This document shows positions 33,547-42,513 of a stretch of DNA of 42,513 bases, piece after piece (within the stretch, counting starts at the first letter, position 1; each line of letters opens with the position of its first letter). The stretch is from Chloroflexota bacterium. Lineage in GTDB: Bacteria > Chloroflexota > Limnocylindria > QHBO01. The DNA is taken from assembly GCA_038040195.1 (NCBI GenBank), contig JBBPIR010000005.1, forward strand, positions 87,418-129,930, in the 5' to 3' direction. The position numbers were made by a program, and so were the translations under genes. Below the pieces are notes generated by a model, which was not told where the DNA came from, did no database searches, and saw nothing but the letters and a program-made list of their open reading frames with translations.

Positions 33547-33956
33547 ACGAAGCGCAGGTCCTCGGCTTCCGAGGGCTCGACCGATCGGTCGCACGTCGAG
33601 CAGTACCACCGCGCCTCAACCGGAGTCCCGCACACGGCGTGCCGAACCGGCTCGGCATCCGGTGCGCTGCGTGACCCCCAGTCCGCGAGCAGCCGCAGGG
33701 CTCCCGCCAGCTCGAGCCCTTCCGCCGTCAGCTCATACGTGGCCCGGGGCGGCCGCTCCTCGTACTGACGTGGCCGGAGGACGCGCTCCGACTCAAGCCG
33801 ACGCAGGCGATCGGTCAGGATGTTGGGCGCGATGCCGTCGAGTACTGCCGCCAGCTCGGTGAACCGTCGCGGGCCGTCAAGGAGGGCCTCGATGAGGAGC
33901 AGGCTCCAGCGATCACCGACCCGCTCCAAGGCAGCGGCGAGTGGCGTATCGGCCAT
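33543..33956 (-). CDS. HxlR-family transcriptional regulator
   Basis: 137 residues from the ATG at 33956. The winged helix follows the family: AALERVGDRWSLLLIEALLD, RRFTELAAVLDGIAPNILTD (recognition helix), RLRRLESERVLRPRQYEERP and YELTAEGLELAGALRLLADW. The C-terminal tail has three Cys (HAVCGTPVEARWYCSTCDRS), possibly a zinc or redox switch; HxlR relatives YodB and HypR sense electrophiles or oxidants through Cys, but with other Cys positions. A GTG at 33992 would start right at the predicted transcription start. It is divergent from the HtrA-like gene, with an operator lying between. The target includes its own promoter, as the operator overlaps it. Confidence 0.88.
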   Translation of the reverse strand: MADTPLAAALERVGDRWSLLLIEALLDGPRRFTELAAVLDGIAPNILTDRLRRLESERVLRPRQYEERPPRATYELTAEGLELAGALRLLADWGSRSAPDAEPVRHAVCGTPVEARWYCSTCDRSVEPSEAEDLRFV

Positions 33957-33998
33957 GGATCGGATTATCGGCGAGCGTGCAGTTGCGTTCACCCGGAC

Positions 33999-34028
33999 AT
34001 ACTAGTAACTTGCAGATTGCAAGTCACT
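33999..34028. promoter_or_regulatory. HxlR operator and overlapping hxlR promoter
   Basis: A near-perfect inverted repeat, AGT-A-ACTTGCA, GAT, TGCAAGT-C-ACT (34004-34028; 10 of 11 arm positions pair). It fits the dimeric operators of winged-helix HxlR proteins. On the minus strand GTGACT (34022-34027) and TAGTAT (33999-34004) are spaced 17 bases, and the palindrome fills the space between them, so binding would repress the regulator's own promoter. On the plus strand a weak TTGCGT (33983) - 17 - TAACTT (34006) pair for the protease gene also overlaps. Confidence 0.65.
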
Positions 34029-34045
34029 ACGAAGGACCCATCAGG

Positions 34046-34933
34046 ATGAACGCTCTGGCAGATATCGGAACAGCAGTCATCGAGGTCGGTGACCGTGTCG
34101 CCGCTTCCACCGTCGGGATCGGCAATCGCTGGCGCGGGGGGTCCGGCGTGGTCATCGGTAAGAACCAGGTGCTGACCAGCGCCCACAACCTCCATGGCGA
34201 GGAGCCGGAGGTTTACTTCGCCGACGGGCGCGAGGCGCGCGCCCAGGTCAAAGGCGTGGATCAGGATGCGGACCTCGCCGTGCTCGAGGTGGACACCGCC
34301 GACGCGCCGGCCATCACCTGGGGCGACGGCGCGGAGCTCCAGATGGGTACGCCGGTCATCGCATTGGCCAACCCATCGGGCGGCGGGCGGCGGCTCACAG
34401 TGGGCTTCATTTCGAACCTTGATCAGGCCTTCCGCGGACCACGGGGACGCGAGGTGGGCCAACTGATCGAGCACACGGCACGGCTCATGCCGGGGTCGAG
34501 CGGGGGTCCGATCGTCGACGCCGAGGGGCGTGTGCTGGGCATCAACACCATCCGCATGGGAGGCGGCTTTTACGGAGCCATTGCGGCCGACGCGGCCTTC
34601 CAGGAGCGGATCGAACGGATCGGGCGCGGAGAGATCCGCAGCCACCGCCGGATCGGGATCGGCATCGCGCCGCCCTTCGTGGCGCGCCGCCTGCGGCGTG
34701 CGGTGGGCCTCCCGGCCCGGGACGGGCTGCTGGTGCGGGACGTCGAGGACGAGTCGCCGGCCGCCACGGCCGGCATTCTGGAGGGCGACCTGATCGTCGA
34801 TGTCGGCGGCCGTCCCATCCGGGAGGTGAACGACATGTTCGAGGCCATCGAGTCCGCGGCGGAAGGGTCCGTTTCGCTGACCCTCGTCCGCGGCATCGAG
34901 GAACGGACCGTGGAGGTCACCCCCACGGCTTAG
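34046..34933 (+). CDS. HtrA/S1C-like protease with PDZ domain, no export signal
   Basis: 295 residues. Chymotrypsin fold with catalytic His47 (VLTSAHNLHG), Asp76 (QDADLAVLEVD) and Ser152 (LMPGSSGGPIVD), so the full triad is present. Then one PDZ domain at about 205-292 with GLLVRDVEDESPAATAGILE. The N-terminus is polar (MNALADIGTAVIEVGDRVAA) and lacks both a signal peptide and a TM anchor, unlike DegP/HtrA (periplasm) or YkdA-type (membrane anchored), so it probably acts in the cytoplasm. A GAAGGA Shine-Dalgarno sits about 10 bases before the ATG. Divergent from HxlR and likely under its control. Followed at 10 bases by the pantothenate operon. Confidence 0.88.
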   Translation: MNALADIGTAVIEVGDRVAASTVGIGNRWRGGSGVVIGKNQVLTSAHNLHGEEPEVYFADGREARAQVKGVDQDADLAVLEVDTADAPAITWGDGAELQMGTPVIALANPSGGGRRLTVGFISNLDQAFRGPRGREVGQLIEHTARLMPGSSGGPIVDAEGRVLGINTIRMGGGFYGAIAADAAFQERIERIGRGEIRSHRRIGIGIAPPFVARRLRRAVGLPARDGLLVRDVEDESPAATAGILEGDLIVDVGGRPIREVNDMFEAIESAAEGSVSLTLVRGIEERTVEVTPTA

Positions 34934-34942
34934 ACTCGGGCC

Positions 34943-35662
34943 GTGATCAGCTCGGTCCGGGTCATCGGCACCGGCCGTGCCGGTTCGGCCCTGGCCGGCC
35001 GGCTACGGGCGTCTGGGCTGGCGGTGGCAACTGGCCGCGAACCGCTGGCCGACTCCGATCTGATCCTGCTGGCCGTGCCGGATGGGGCGATCGCTGAGGT
35101 CGCGCGCGGAGTGCCAATTGGGCCGTGGGTTGGGCACGTTTCAGGAGCCACCTCGGTGACCGCCCTGGCACCACATGAACGCCGATTCAGCCTCCATCCC
35201 CTGCAGACCCTGACCCTGGACCGGGGACCGGAACAGCTCGACGGAGCGTGGGCGGCGCTGACCTTCGAGACCGATGAGGCCGGCCAGGTGGCGCACTGGC
35301 TGGCTGAGCAGCTCGGCCTGCACCCCTTCGTGCTCGCCGATGCCGACAAGCCGCTGTATCACGCCGGGGCCGCCATGGCGTCGAACTTCCTGGTCACTCT
35401 GTACCGGGTGGCCGCGCGGCTGCTGGTGGAAAGCGGCGCCCCACCCGAGGCGCTCGTCCCGCTCATGGGCCGCGTGATCGAGAACGGGTTCCAGCTCACC
35501 GGTCCCATCGCCCGCGGGGACTGGGCCACGGTGGATGCCCACCTGGCCGCCATCGGTGAGCGCGCCGCGGACGTCGGGCCGGTGTACCGGGCGCTGGCCG
35601 AGGCGACCCGGGCGGTGGCCACCGACCGGGCCGATCGGGCCACCGACCAAGCGAGCTCATGA
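34943..35662 (+). CDS. Rossmann-fold / DUF2520 oxidoreductase next to panC
   Basis: 239 residues. N-terminal NAD(P)-binding fold starts VRVIGTGRAGSALAGRLRAS (GxGxxG), continues DLILLAVPDGAIAEVARGVP and VGHVSGATSVTALAPHERRF. The C-terminal all-helix DUF2520 domain begins ADKPLYHAGAAMASNFLVTL. Looks like a ketopantoate reductase/6PGDH-type dimer. In many actinobacteria an equivalent gene stands just before panC-panD. A ketopantoate reductase is otherwise lacking in this operon, so it may supply pantoate; this is inference. GTG start at 34943; the stop overlaps panC as ATGA (35659-35662). Confidence 0.85.
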   Translation: MISSVRVIGTGRAGSALAGRLRASGLAVATGREPLADSDLILLAVPDGAIAEVARGVPIGPWVGHVSGATSVTALAPHERRFSLHPLQTLTLDRGPEQLDGAWAALTFETDEAGQVAHWLAEQLGLHPFVLADADKPLYHAGAAMASNFLVTLYRVAARLLVESGAPPEALVPLMGRVIENGFQLTGPIARGDWATVDAHLAAIGERAADVGPVYRALAEATRAVATDRADRATDQASS

Positions 35663-36477
35663 ACCTGGCCCGCACCATCGCCGAGCTGGACGCCGCGCTG
35701 GCCGGCCTCGCGGACCGCACGGATGTAGGACTGGTGCCCACCATGGGCGCCTTTCACGATGGGCACCGGTCGCTGTTCGCCGCCGCCCGCGGAGAGTGCC
35801 GCACGGTGGTGGTGTCGCTGTTCGTCAATCCCGCTCAGTTCGGCCCCGGCGAGGACCTCGAGAGTTACCCACGAGACGAGGCGCGCGATGCGGCCCTGGC
35901 CGAGGCAGCCGGGGTCGACGTGCTGTTCGTCCCCGGACCCGACCAGATCTACCCGCCCGGCTTCGACACCTGGGTCGATCCGGGAGCCCTCGGCTCGATC
36001 CTCGAGGGCGCGGTGCGGCCCGGGCACTTTCGGGGAGTGGCGACGGTGTGCCTCAAGCTGTTCCACCTGGTCCGCCCTCGCCGGGCGTACTTCGGGCGCA
36101 AGGACGCGCAGCAGGTGGCCGTCATCCGAGCCCTGCTCCGCGATCTCGACCTCGCGCCCCAGATCGAGCTCCGAGTCCTCCCCACCGTGCGTGACGCGGA
36201 CGGGCTGGCCCTCTCGTCGCGGAGTGCCTACCTCTCCCCGGAGGAGCGGCAACAGGCCCTGGCCCTGCCCCGCGCGCTCCAGGTCGGGCTCGCCGCGCAT
36301 CGGTCCGGCGGCGACGCGGCCGGCGAGGCACGGGCCGTGCTCGAGGCGGCGCCGGGCCTGGCGCTCGACTACGTCGCGGTGGCAGATCTCGACGGACCCA
36401 CCCTGGCGGCCGCGGTCCGGATCGGTACCACGAGGTTGATAGACAACGTCCTGCTGAGCGGCCAAGATGCCGGCTGA
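35659..36477 (+). CDS. panC: Pantothenate synthetase
   Basis: 272 residues. Ligates pantoate and beta-alanine using ATP. ATP-binding HIGH-type loop PTMGAFHDGHRSLF (27-40), then SLFVNPAQFGPGEDLESYPR, YFGRKDAQQVAVI and ALSSRSAYLSPEER (KMSKS-like). All regions are present. The start ATG overlaps the DUF2520 stop, and panB follows after 12 bases. With panB the operon makes pantothenate from ketoisovalerate and beta-alanine; no panD is here. Confidence 0.97.
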   Translation: MNLARTIAELDAALAGLADRTDVGLVPTMGAFHDGHRSLFAAARGECRTVVVSLFVNPAQFGPGEDLESYPRDEARDAALAEAAGVDVLFVPGPDQIYPPGFDTWVDPGALGSILEGAVRPGHFRGVATVCLKLFHLVRPRRAYFGRKDAQQVAVIRALLRDLDLAPQIELRVLPTVRDADGLALSSRSAYLSPEERQQALALPRALQVGLAAHRSGGDAAGEARAVLEAAPGLALDYVAVADLDGPTLAAAVRIGTTRLIDNVLLSGQDAG

Positions 36478-36489
36478 GGTGATCCACCG

Positions 36490-37410
36490 ATGACGACCGA
36501 GACACCCGTCCTGCATCCGCGCTTCACCCTGCCCGAATTGGCGGCCATGAAGCCGCGCGGCGAACGGATCGTCATGGTCACCGCCTACGACGCCCCCGGC
36601 GCCCGCCTGGCCGACGAGGTCGGGATCGAGCTGATCCTGGTCGGCGACTCGGCGGCGATGGTGGTCCTGGGCCACGACTCGACCGTCCCGGCCACCGTGG
36701 ACGAGATGGTCATGCTGACCCGCGCGGCGCGGCGGGGCGCGCAACGGGCCCTGCTGGTGGCGGACATGCCGTTTGGCTCGTTCCAGGTTTCGGACGCCGA
36801 GGCGATCACGAATGCGGTTCGCTTCGTCAAGGAGTCCGGCGCCGATGCCGTCAAGCTGGAGGGCGGTGGCGCCTCGCTGTCACGCGTCCGGTCGATCGTG
36901 GGTGCCGGGATCCCGGTCATGGGCCACATCGGGCTGACGCCGCAGTCGGCAACCATGCTCGGCGGATACAAGGCGCAGGGCCGCACGGCTGCCAAGGCGC
37001 GAGCCCTGCTGGCCGACGCGCAGGCACTCCAGGACGCGGGCTGCTTCGCCATCGTGCTGGAGGCGGTCCCGGCACCGGTCGCCACCCGCATTAGCCAGGC
37101 GCTTCGCATCCCGACCATCGGGATCGGAGCCGGACCCGGCTGCGACGGCCAGGTGCTGGTCTGGCATGACCTGCTGGGCCTGACGGAGGGACGCGCACCG
37201 CGATTCGTCAAGCGCTACGCCCACCTGGCGGAGGACATTCGCCAGGCCCTGGCCGCCTATTCGGCGGACGTTCGGAGCGGCGCCTTCCCGACCGAGGAGC
37301 ACAGCTACGGCATTCCGGACGAGGAGCTGGCGCTGTTCGAGTCCGAGCTGGACTCGGGGGTCCTGGTCCGGGCCGAGGACGCCCGCGGCTCGGGGAGCGA
37401 CTGGCTCTAG
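36490..37410 (+). CDS. panB: 3-methyl-2-oxobutanoate hydroxymethyltransferase
   Basis: 306 residues. Transfers a hydroxymethyl group from methylene-THF to alpha-ketoisovalerate to form ketopantoate. Signature stretches: MVTAYDAPGARLADEVGIEL, VGDSAAMVVLGHDSTVPATV (metal Asp), VADMPFGSF, AVKLEGGG, VMGHIGLTPQSATMLGGYK, and VLEAVPAPVATRIS (catalytic Glu). The C-terminal 50 residues (AYSADVRSGAFPTEEHSYGI) are longer than in E. coli PanB and end in a polar tail. Its stop shares CTAG with the convergent acetyltransferase gene. Confidence 0.97.
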   Translation: MTTETPVLHPRFTLPELAAMKPRGERIVMVTAYDAPGARLADEVGIELILVGDSAAMVVLGHDSTVPATVDEMVMLTRAARRGAQRALLVADMPFGSFQVSDAEAITNAVRFVKESGADAVKLEGGGASLSRVRSIVGAGIPVMGHIGLTPQSATMLGGYKAQGRTAAKARALLADAQALQDAGCFAIVLEAVPAPVATRISQALRIPTIGIGAGPGCDGQVLVWHDLLGLTEGRAPRFVKRYAHLAEDIRQALAAYSADVRSGAFPTEEHSYGIPDEELALFESELDSGVLVRAEDARGSGSDWL

Positions 37411-37961
37411 GCCGACAACCCCCATCGGTCCACGGTATAGATCAGCTCCAGTCCGTCGGGGTCGTCCCACTGGGCGCCGACGTGCGTCATCCCGAGCTTG
37501 TGGACCAGGTTCTCCGACCGTTCATTGCCCGGTGAGATGGACGCCCGGAACCGATGCACGTCGTGCTCGCGGGCGGCCCAGTCGAACATCGTTCGCACCG
37601 CCTCGATCGCGTACCCCTGGCCGCGGTAATCGAGATGGACCTCATATCCCACCTCCGCGAAGCCGCGGTCGTCGGGCGGACCGTGGAAGTTCAGAAACCC
37701 GACCACCACCGGCCCGGCGGCGCCGTCGCGCAGCACGATCAGCCGCAGCAGCCACGGTTCGCTGGCCGGTTCCTTGCCAATCTGCTTGAGCCGGAACCGC
37801 ATCAGGCGGCCCGCATCGTTCGCCCACCAGTCCGGGATCGGCGCGCCGATCTCCGGCGCCACCGAATCGGCATCCCCAGCCAGCAGGCGCTCCATTCGGC
37901 TGGCGGTCAGCAGCGGCATGGCCAGGCGCTCGGATTCGACGGGCCGGGGGTCGTCAGCCAT
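37407..37961 (-). CDS. GNAT-family N-acetyltransferase (RimJ-like)
   Basis: 184 residues. The acetyl-CoA site is in YEVHLDYRGQGYAIEAVRTM (motif A, R-G-Q-G-Y-A), then FRASISPGNERSENLVHKLG (motif B), typical of ribosomal protein or amino-acid acetyltransferases of the RimJ type. Substrate not known. It starts 21 bases from the divergent DNA glycosylase gene, so their promoters overlap or are leaderless. Confidence 0.9.
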   Translation of the reverse strand: MADDPRPVESERLAMPLLTASRMERLLAGDADSVAPEIGAPIPDWWANDAGRLMRFRLKQIGKEPASEPWLLRLIVLRDGAAGPVVVGFLNFHGPPDDRGFAEVGYEVHLDYRGQGYAIEAVRTMFDWAAREHDVHRFRASISPGNERSENLVHKLGMTHVGAQWDDPDGLELIYTVDRWGLSA

Positions 37962-37982
37962 CGGGCCATACTACGAGCCGCG

Positions 37983-39200
37983 ATGACCGCCGCACGCGGG
38001 GAGCCGCGACCCCTCTCGATCCAGAACGCCCGGCGCCTGGCGCTCACCGCTCAACGCCTGGCGGGGCCGGCGCCATCGGTCCCCGAGCCCATCCTGGACA
38101 CGGTCCGCGCCATCGGTCGCCTTCAGCTGGACCCGACGCCGACGGTCGCGCGCACGCATCTGCTGGTCCTGTGGAGTCGTCTGGGCCGATACGACGTGGA
38201 GGACCTGGACCGGCTGCTGTGGCACGAGCGACGCCTCTGGGAACACGACGCGTTCATCTACCCGGTCGAGGACTACCCGTTGCGACTGGCGTACATGCGC
38301 CTGTTCCCCGACACGTCGACCGCCCGCGGCCGCCTTGTCCGCGATTGGCTGGCCGCGAACCGGGTCTTCGCCGACGCGGTCATGCGGCAGCTGGAGCGGG
38401 ACGGCCCAACCGTGTCGTCGGGGTTCGAGGATCGCAGCGTCCTGCCGTGGGCCTCGTCCGGCTGGAACGACAACCGCAACGTCAGCCGCATGCTGGAGCT
38501 GCTGGGCGCCCAGGGACGGGTGGTCGTGGGCGGGCGACGCGGCAACGAGCGAGTGTGGGACCTGCCGGACCGATTCCTGCCCTCGGATGTTTCCCGTGAG
38601 CCGATGGATCTGCGCCAGGCGGCGCAGGTCCGAACCGAACGCCTGGTGCGTACCCTCGGCGTCGCCTCTCGGCGCGAGTTGCTGCTCGCCGGGCGGGGGC
38701 TGCCGCAGGACCCATTTGACGCCCTGGAAGCCGATGGCCGGCTGGTGCCGGTCGAGGTGGTCGGCTGGCCCGGAGTTCGGCATGTCCACGTCGACGACAT
38801 TCCGGCGCTGGAAGCGATCGAAGCCGGCACGTGGTCCAGCCGGACCACGTTCCTGTCGCCGTTCGACAACCTCATCGCCGATCGCGAACGGGTGTCCGAG
38901 CTGTTCAGGTTCGTCTACGCCATGGAGCTGTACGTGCCGGCCGCCAAGCGCCGGTACGGGTACTGGGTCATGCCCGTTCTCCACGGCGGAGTACTCATCG
39001 GACGGCTGGACCTCGCCGTCGATCGGTCGCGCCGGGTGCTGGTGGCCAAGGCGGTCCATGCCGAGCCGGACGCGCCACCCGGCGCGCGCGTGGCGCGCGC
39101 CATCGGTTCCGCGCTGGCAGACCTCGCCGCCTTTGCTGGCGCCGATTCGGTGGAGGTGGTGGGTCCGGTTCCCAGGGGTTGGTCCGAGGTGGCCGGCTGA
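37983..39200 (+). CDS. YcaQ/AlkX-type DNA glycosylase (winged-helix, DUF1006)
   Basis: 405 residues, HTH_42 family: three winged-helix domains. The glycosylase motif Q-x-D is at 48-50 in AIGRLQLDPTPTVART, as in E. coli YcaQ (AlkX); AlkZ has QxQ. The following HLLVLWSRLGRYDVEDLDRL and WEHDAFIYPVEDYPLRLAYM are the conserved core. Later RTTFLSPFDNLIADRERVSE and KRRYGYWVMPVLHGGVLIG are the C-terminal signature. It should unhook alkylated bases or interstrand crosslinks; AlkX-type acts on nitrogen-mustard crosslinks. ATG at 37983 leaves just 21 bases to the divergent GNAT start; the upstream frame is antisense to that gene. Confidence 0.9.
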   Translation: MTAARGEPRPLSIQNARRLALTAQRLAGPAPSVPEPILDTVRAIGRLQLDPTPTVARTHLLVLWSRLGRYDVEDLDRLLWHERRLWEHDAFIYPVEDYPLRLAYMRLFPDTSTARGRLVRDWLAANRVFADAVMRQLERDGPTVSSGFEDRSVLPWASSGWNDNRNVSRMLELLGAQGRVVVGGRRGNERVWDLPDRFLPSDVSREPMDLRQAAQVRTERLVRTLGVASRRELLLAGRGLPQDPFDALEADGRLVPVEVVGWPGVRHVHVDDIPALEAIEAGTWSSRTTFLSPFDNLIADRERVSELFRFVYAMELYVPAAKRRYGYWVMPVLHGGVLIGRLDLAVDRSRRVLVAKAVHAEPDAPPGARVARAIGSALADLAAFAGADSVEVVGPVPRGWSEVAG

Positions 39201-39215
39201 CCAACCGCTCACGCG

Positions 39216-41680
39216 TCAGGCGGGGGTCGGATCCGCCTTTGTCACGCGTGGCGTCCGCAATCGGGCGACCCCCGGCTCGCGCGCTGGGGTGGCGCCGTCT
39301 GAACGACGACGTCGTGGCTGACGAACGACGGTCGTAAGCCCCGCCACGCCCTTGTCGATTGCCGTCTGGTCCAGCGGCCTGGCGAAGAAGTAGCCCTGCC
39401 CGTATTTGCAGCCCAGGGCTTCCATCCGCTTGGCCTGTTCGGCCGTCTCGATGCCCTCGGCCACGGTTTCGATGTCGAGAGACTGGCTGAGGGCCACGAT
39501 CGCGCCCGCCAGCGCGGCGGAGCGCGCATCCGCATTCGAAACCTGCACGAATTCACTGGCGATCTTCAGGGCATCAACGGGGAATTGGCGCAGGTGGCTG
39601 AGCGAGAAGTACCCGGTCCCGAAGTCGTCGATGACGACCTTGACCCCCAGCAGGCGGAGCTCCGCCAAGGTGGCCATGGTCGGGGTGGTGGCCTTCAGGA
39701 GGGCCGTCTCGGTGATCTCCAGCATCAGGCTGGCGGGTTCCATGCCGGCCTCTTCGAGGGTGACGCGGACTGCGTCGACGAAGTCGGGCTGCTGTACTTC
39801 GCGCGCGGACACGTTCACGCACAGGAAGATGCCGCGCGGGGTCAGCCCTTCGCGTTGCCAGTTGCCGGCATGCTGGCAGGCCTCGCGCAGGACCCAGCGG
39901 CCGATGGGCAGGATGGCGCCGTTCTCCTCGGCGATCTCGATGAACTCGCCCGGCGCGATGAGGCCACGCTGGGGATGCTGCCAGCGGACGAGGGCCTCCA
40001 CGCCGGCGACCTGGCCGCCGTCGAGGGCGACGATGGGCTGGTACACCAGGCGCAGCTGGTCGAGCTCGACCGCCCTCTGGAGCTGGGCGCCCAGCTCGTG
40101 GCGCTCGCGAATGGCGGCATGCATGCCTGGATCGAAAATCGCGAATCGGGCCTTGCCGTTTGCCTTGGCCATGTACATCGCCACATCCGCGTTGCGCAGC
40201 ACCTCTTCGGCGGTCTGGTCGGCCGATCTGGCGGTCGCAATACCGATGCTGGCGGTGGCCACAACCTGCTCGTCGCGGACCAGGTAGGGAGCCCGCAGCT
40301 CACGGACCAGGCGCTCCGCCATCGCGCGCGACCGGTGCAGATCGTCGTCATCAGGCGTCAGGATGGCGAACTCGTCGCCGCCGAGGCGCGCCACCAGGTC
40401 GCCCTCGCGGACGAGCTCCGAAATGCGCGCGGTAACCGCGACCAGGAGCGCGTCGCCCGCAGCATGGCCCAGGGTGTCGTTGACGACCTTGAAGTCGTCG
40501 AGGTCGAGGAACAGGACGGCGGTCACCGGCAGGGCGCTCTTGCGTGGCGTGGCCAGGGTGCGCTCCAGGACCTTCTGGAACATGCGTCGATTGGCGGCGC
40601 CGGTCAGCGAATCACGTTCAGCCATGTCCTGGACGTTGCGGAGCAGGACCGCATTCCGGAAGTTCAACGCCGCCACGGCGGCGAACTGTGCGAGCACCGA
40701 GGTGACCCGACGCTCGACGCCGAACACGCTCCGCGAGCGATGCTCGATGACGACGGCTCCCACCGGCAGGCCCTCGACGATCATGGGCGCGACGAGCAGG
40801 TTGCGCCCATTCGGCAGTGCGGCAGCCAGCAACGGATTGCGCTCGGGGTCGATGCGGCTCACGGGCAGAACCTCGCGCCGTGCCCAGGCCCGCTGAACCA
40901 CGGCATCTGCCGCGACCGGGGCGCTCTGCACCTCTGCCGCACCACGTCCGGCCAGCACCACCACTTTGTCATCCGAAGAGCCCAACACCACGCCACGCTG
41001 GGTGTCGAAGCGCTCGGCGAGTCCGTCGAGCACGATCCGGGCCTGGTGGACCGGGTCTCCGACCGCGTCCAGCGCGGCGCCCAGGTCGACCAGGGCCTGT
41101 AGGTCAGCCCGCCGATTGCGGAGCTCGCGCTCGTTCATGGCCGAGAAGATCGAGGTTGCCAGCGCAAACAGCCAGAAGGCGGTCACGTTGAGCACGGGCA
41201 GGCTGTCGAACGCGATGGCCTGGCCTGGCTGGGTGTCGACCGGCGGCAGGAGTTGGGCAGCCTGCGCGTACAGGACCACGAACAGCAGGAGGGAATGCCA
41301 GAGGGCGATCTTCAGCCCAGTGCGGTACGACGCGAGGAGGGACACGGCCACCAGGTGAAGGTAGGTGAGGAACCGCATTGGGCTCTGCGTTCCGCCGGTG
41401 GCGTACATCGCGAAGGCGAGATACAGACCGTCGAGGAGGAGCAGGGTGTTGAGGATGGTGAACCCGGCGCGCACGGTGCGACGGCGCACGACCTCGAAGG
41501 CAATCGACGCGGCCAGGTAGCCCACGGTCACCCCGGCCAGGACTCCGAACGACACGCCGAGTACCTCGGGGCGCACGGCGGCCCATGCCAGCACCATCGC
41601 CGCCAGGGCTATCCGCAGGAGGAGCAGGTTGCTCATCCGTTCGCTGAGGGCGGCGTAGTCGGTGGCGTCGGTTCGGATGC

Positions 41681-41684
<4 letters not shown>
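39216..41684 (-). CDS. Membrane-bound GAF-GGDEF-EAL c-di-GMP protein
   Basis: 822 residues from a GTG at 41684. Residues 20-185 hold five or six TM helices. A GAF-like domain spans about 190-345, then GGDEF about 350-520: active site RLGGDEF (434-440 region) with an intact inhibitory I-site Arg426-x-x-Asp429. EAL domain about 530-775: EAL at 563-565, Asn624 (CVNVSAREV), Glu656, DDFGTG (686-691), Glu743 (VAEGIET) and Gln763. The usual KID is KIA (707-709), so the Asp after Lys-Ile is Ala; the other metal and catalytic residues remain, so activity may be lower or absent in that half. The C-terminal tail (50 residues) is Arg-rich and disordered. The start overlaps the upstream stop as GTGA. Confidence 0.93.

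Positions 41685-42513
<829 letters not shown>

Overview
The window looks like a chromosomal segment of a GC-rich, aerobic, free-living bacterium. The best guess is Chloroflexota, perhaps the Limnocylindria/Ellin6529 branch. This rests on gene content only: an aa3-type oxidase whose subunit II carries an extra blue-copper domain, a fused heme O/heme A synthase, an F420-type luciferase-like oxidoreductase, an MEP-pathway ispG, and many GTG starts. There is no rRNA or tRNA gene to test it. The sequence is very compact. Same-strand neighbours often overlap by ATGA or GTGA, and four of the eight convergent pairs share a 4-base CTAG/TTAG double stop. No CRISPR array, insertion sequence, phage gene or tRNA was seen, and no gap over 300 bases lacks a gene.

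Left part (1-12.5 kb): the 5' part of a secreted beta-helix-like protein (cut by the left edge) behind a 225-base leader with a strong hairpin; a CaiB/BaiF CoA-transferase, a DUF1003 membrane protein and an MMPL exporter (all minus); then a UMF1-type MFS transporter with a glycerophosphodiesterase, a tandem ACT protein, an LLM oxidoreductase coupled to a DUF1028 protein, and divergent trxB and ispG.

Centre (11.7-25.2 kb): the respiratory core. A minus-strand operon runs ctaC-ctaD-ctaE-ctaF-like-TlpA-like-small membrane protein-lipoprotein. Next to it lie a lipoprotein, a CtaG-type assembly factor (plus strand) and a CtaA-CtaB fusion, so subunits, heme A synthesis and copper or thiol assembly factors sit together. 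Subunit II has a C-terminal cupredoxin, and the TlpA-like protein has a Sco-like CxxxC instead of CxxC. Upstream of the heme synthase, same strand, is a run of tryptophanase, UbiA prenyltransferase, rhomboid protease, MOSC and MpaB-type oxygenase genes.

Right part (25.3-42.5 kb): a short propeller-lectin-like protein, an unknown membrane protein and CorA; an ABC-2 exporter coupled to an arginase-family hydrolase whose first metal histidine is replaced by Asp, divergent from a NiCoT-type nickel/cobalt transporter and two small membrane proteins; an HxlR regulator with a near-perfect palindromic operator facing an HtrA-like protease that has no export signal; a pantothenate operon (Rossmann/DUF2520-panC-panB); a GNAT acetyltransferase; a YcaQ/AlkX-type DNA glycosylase; and a GAF-GGDEF-EAL protein translationally coupled to a membrane-anchored protein whose long Pro-Thr stalk runs off the right edge.
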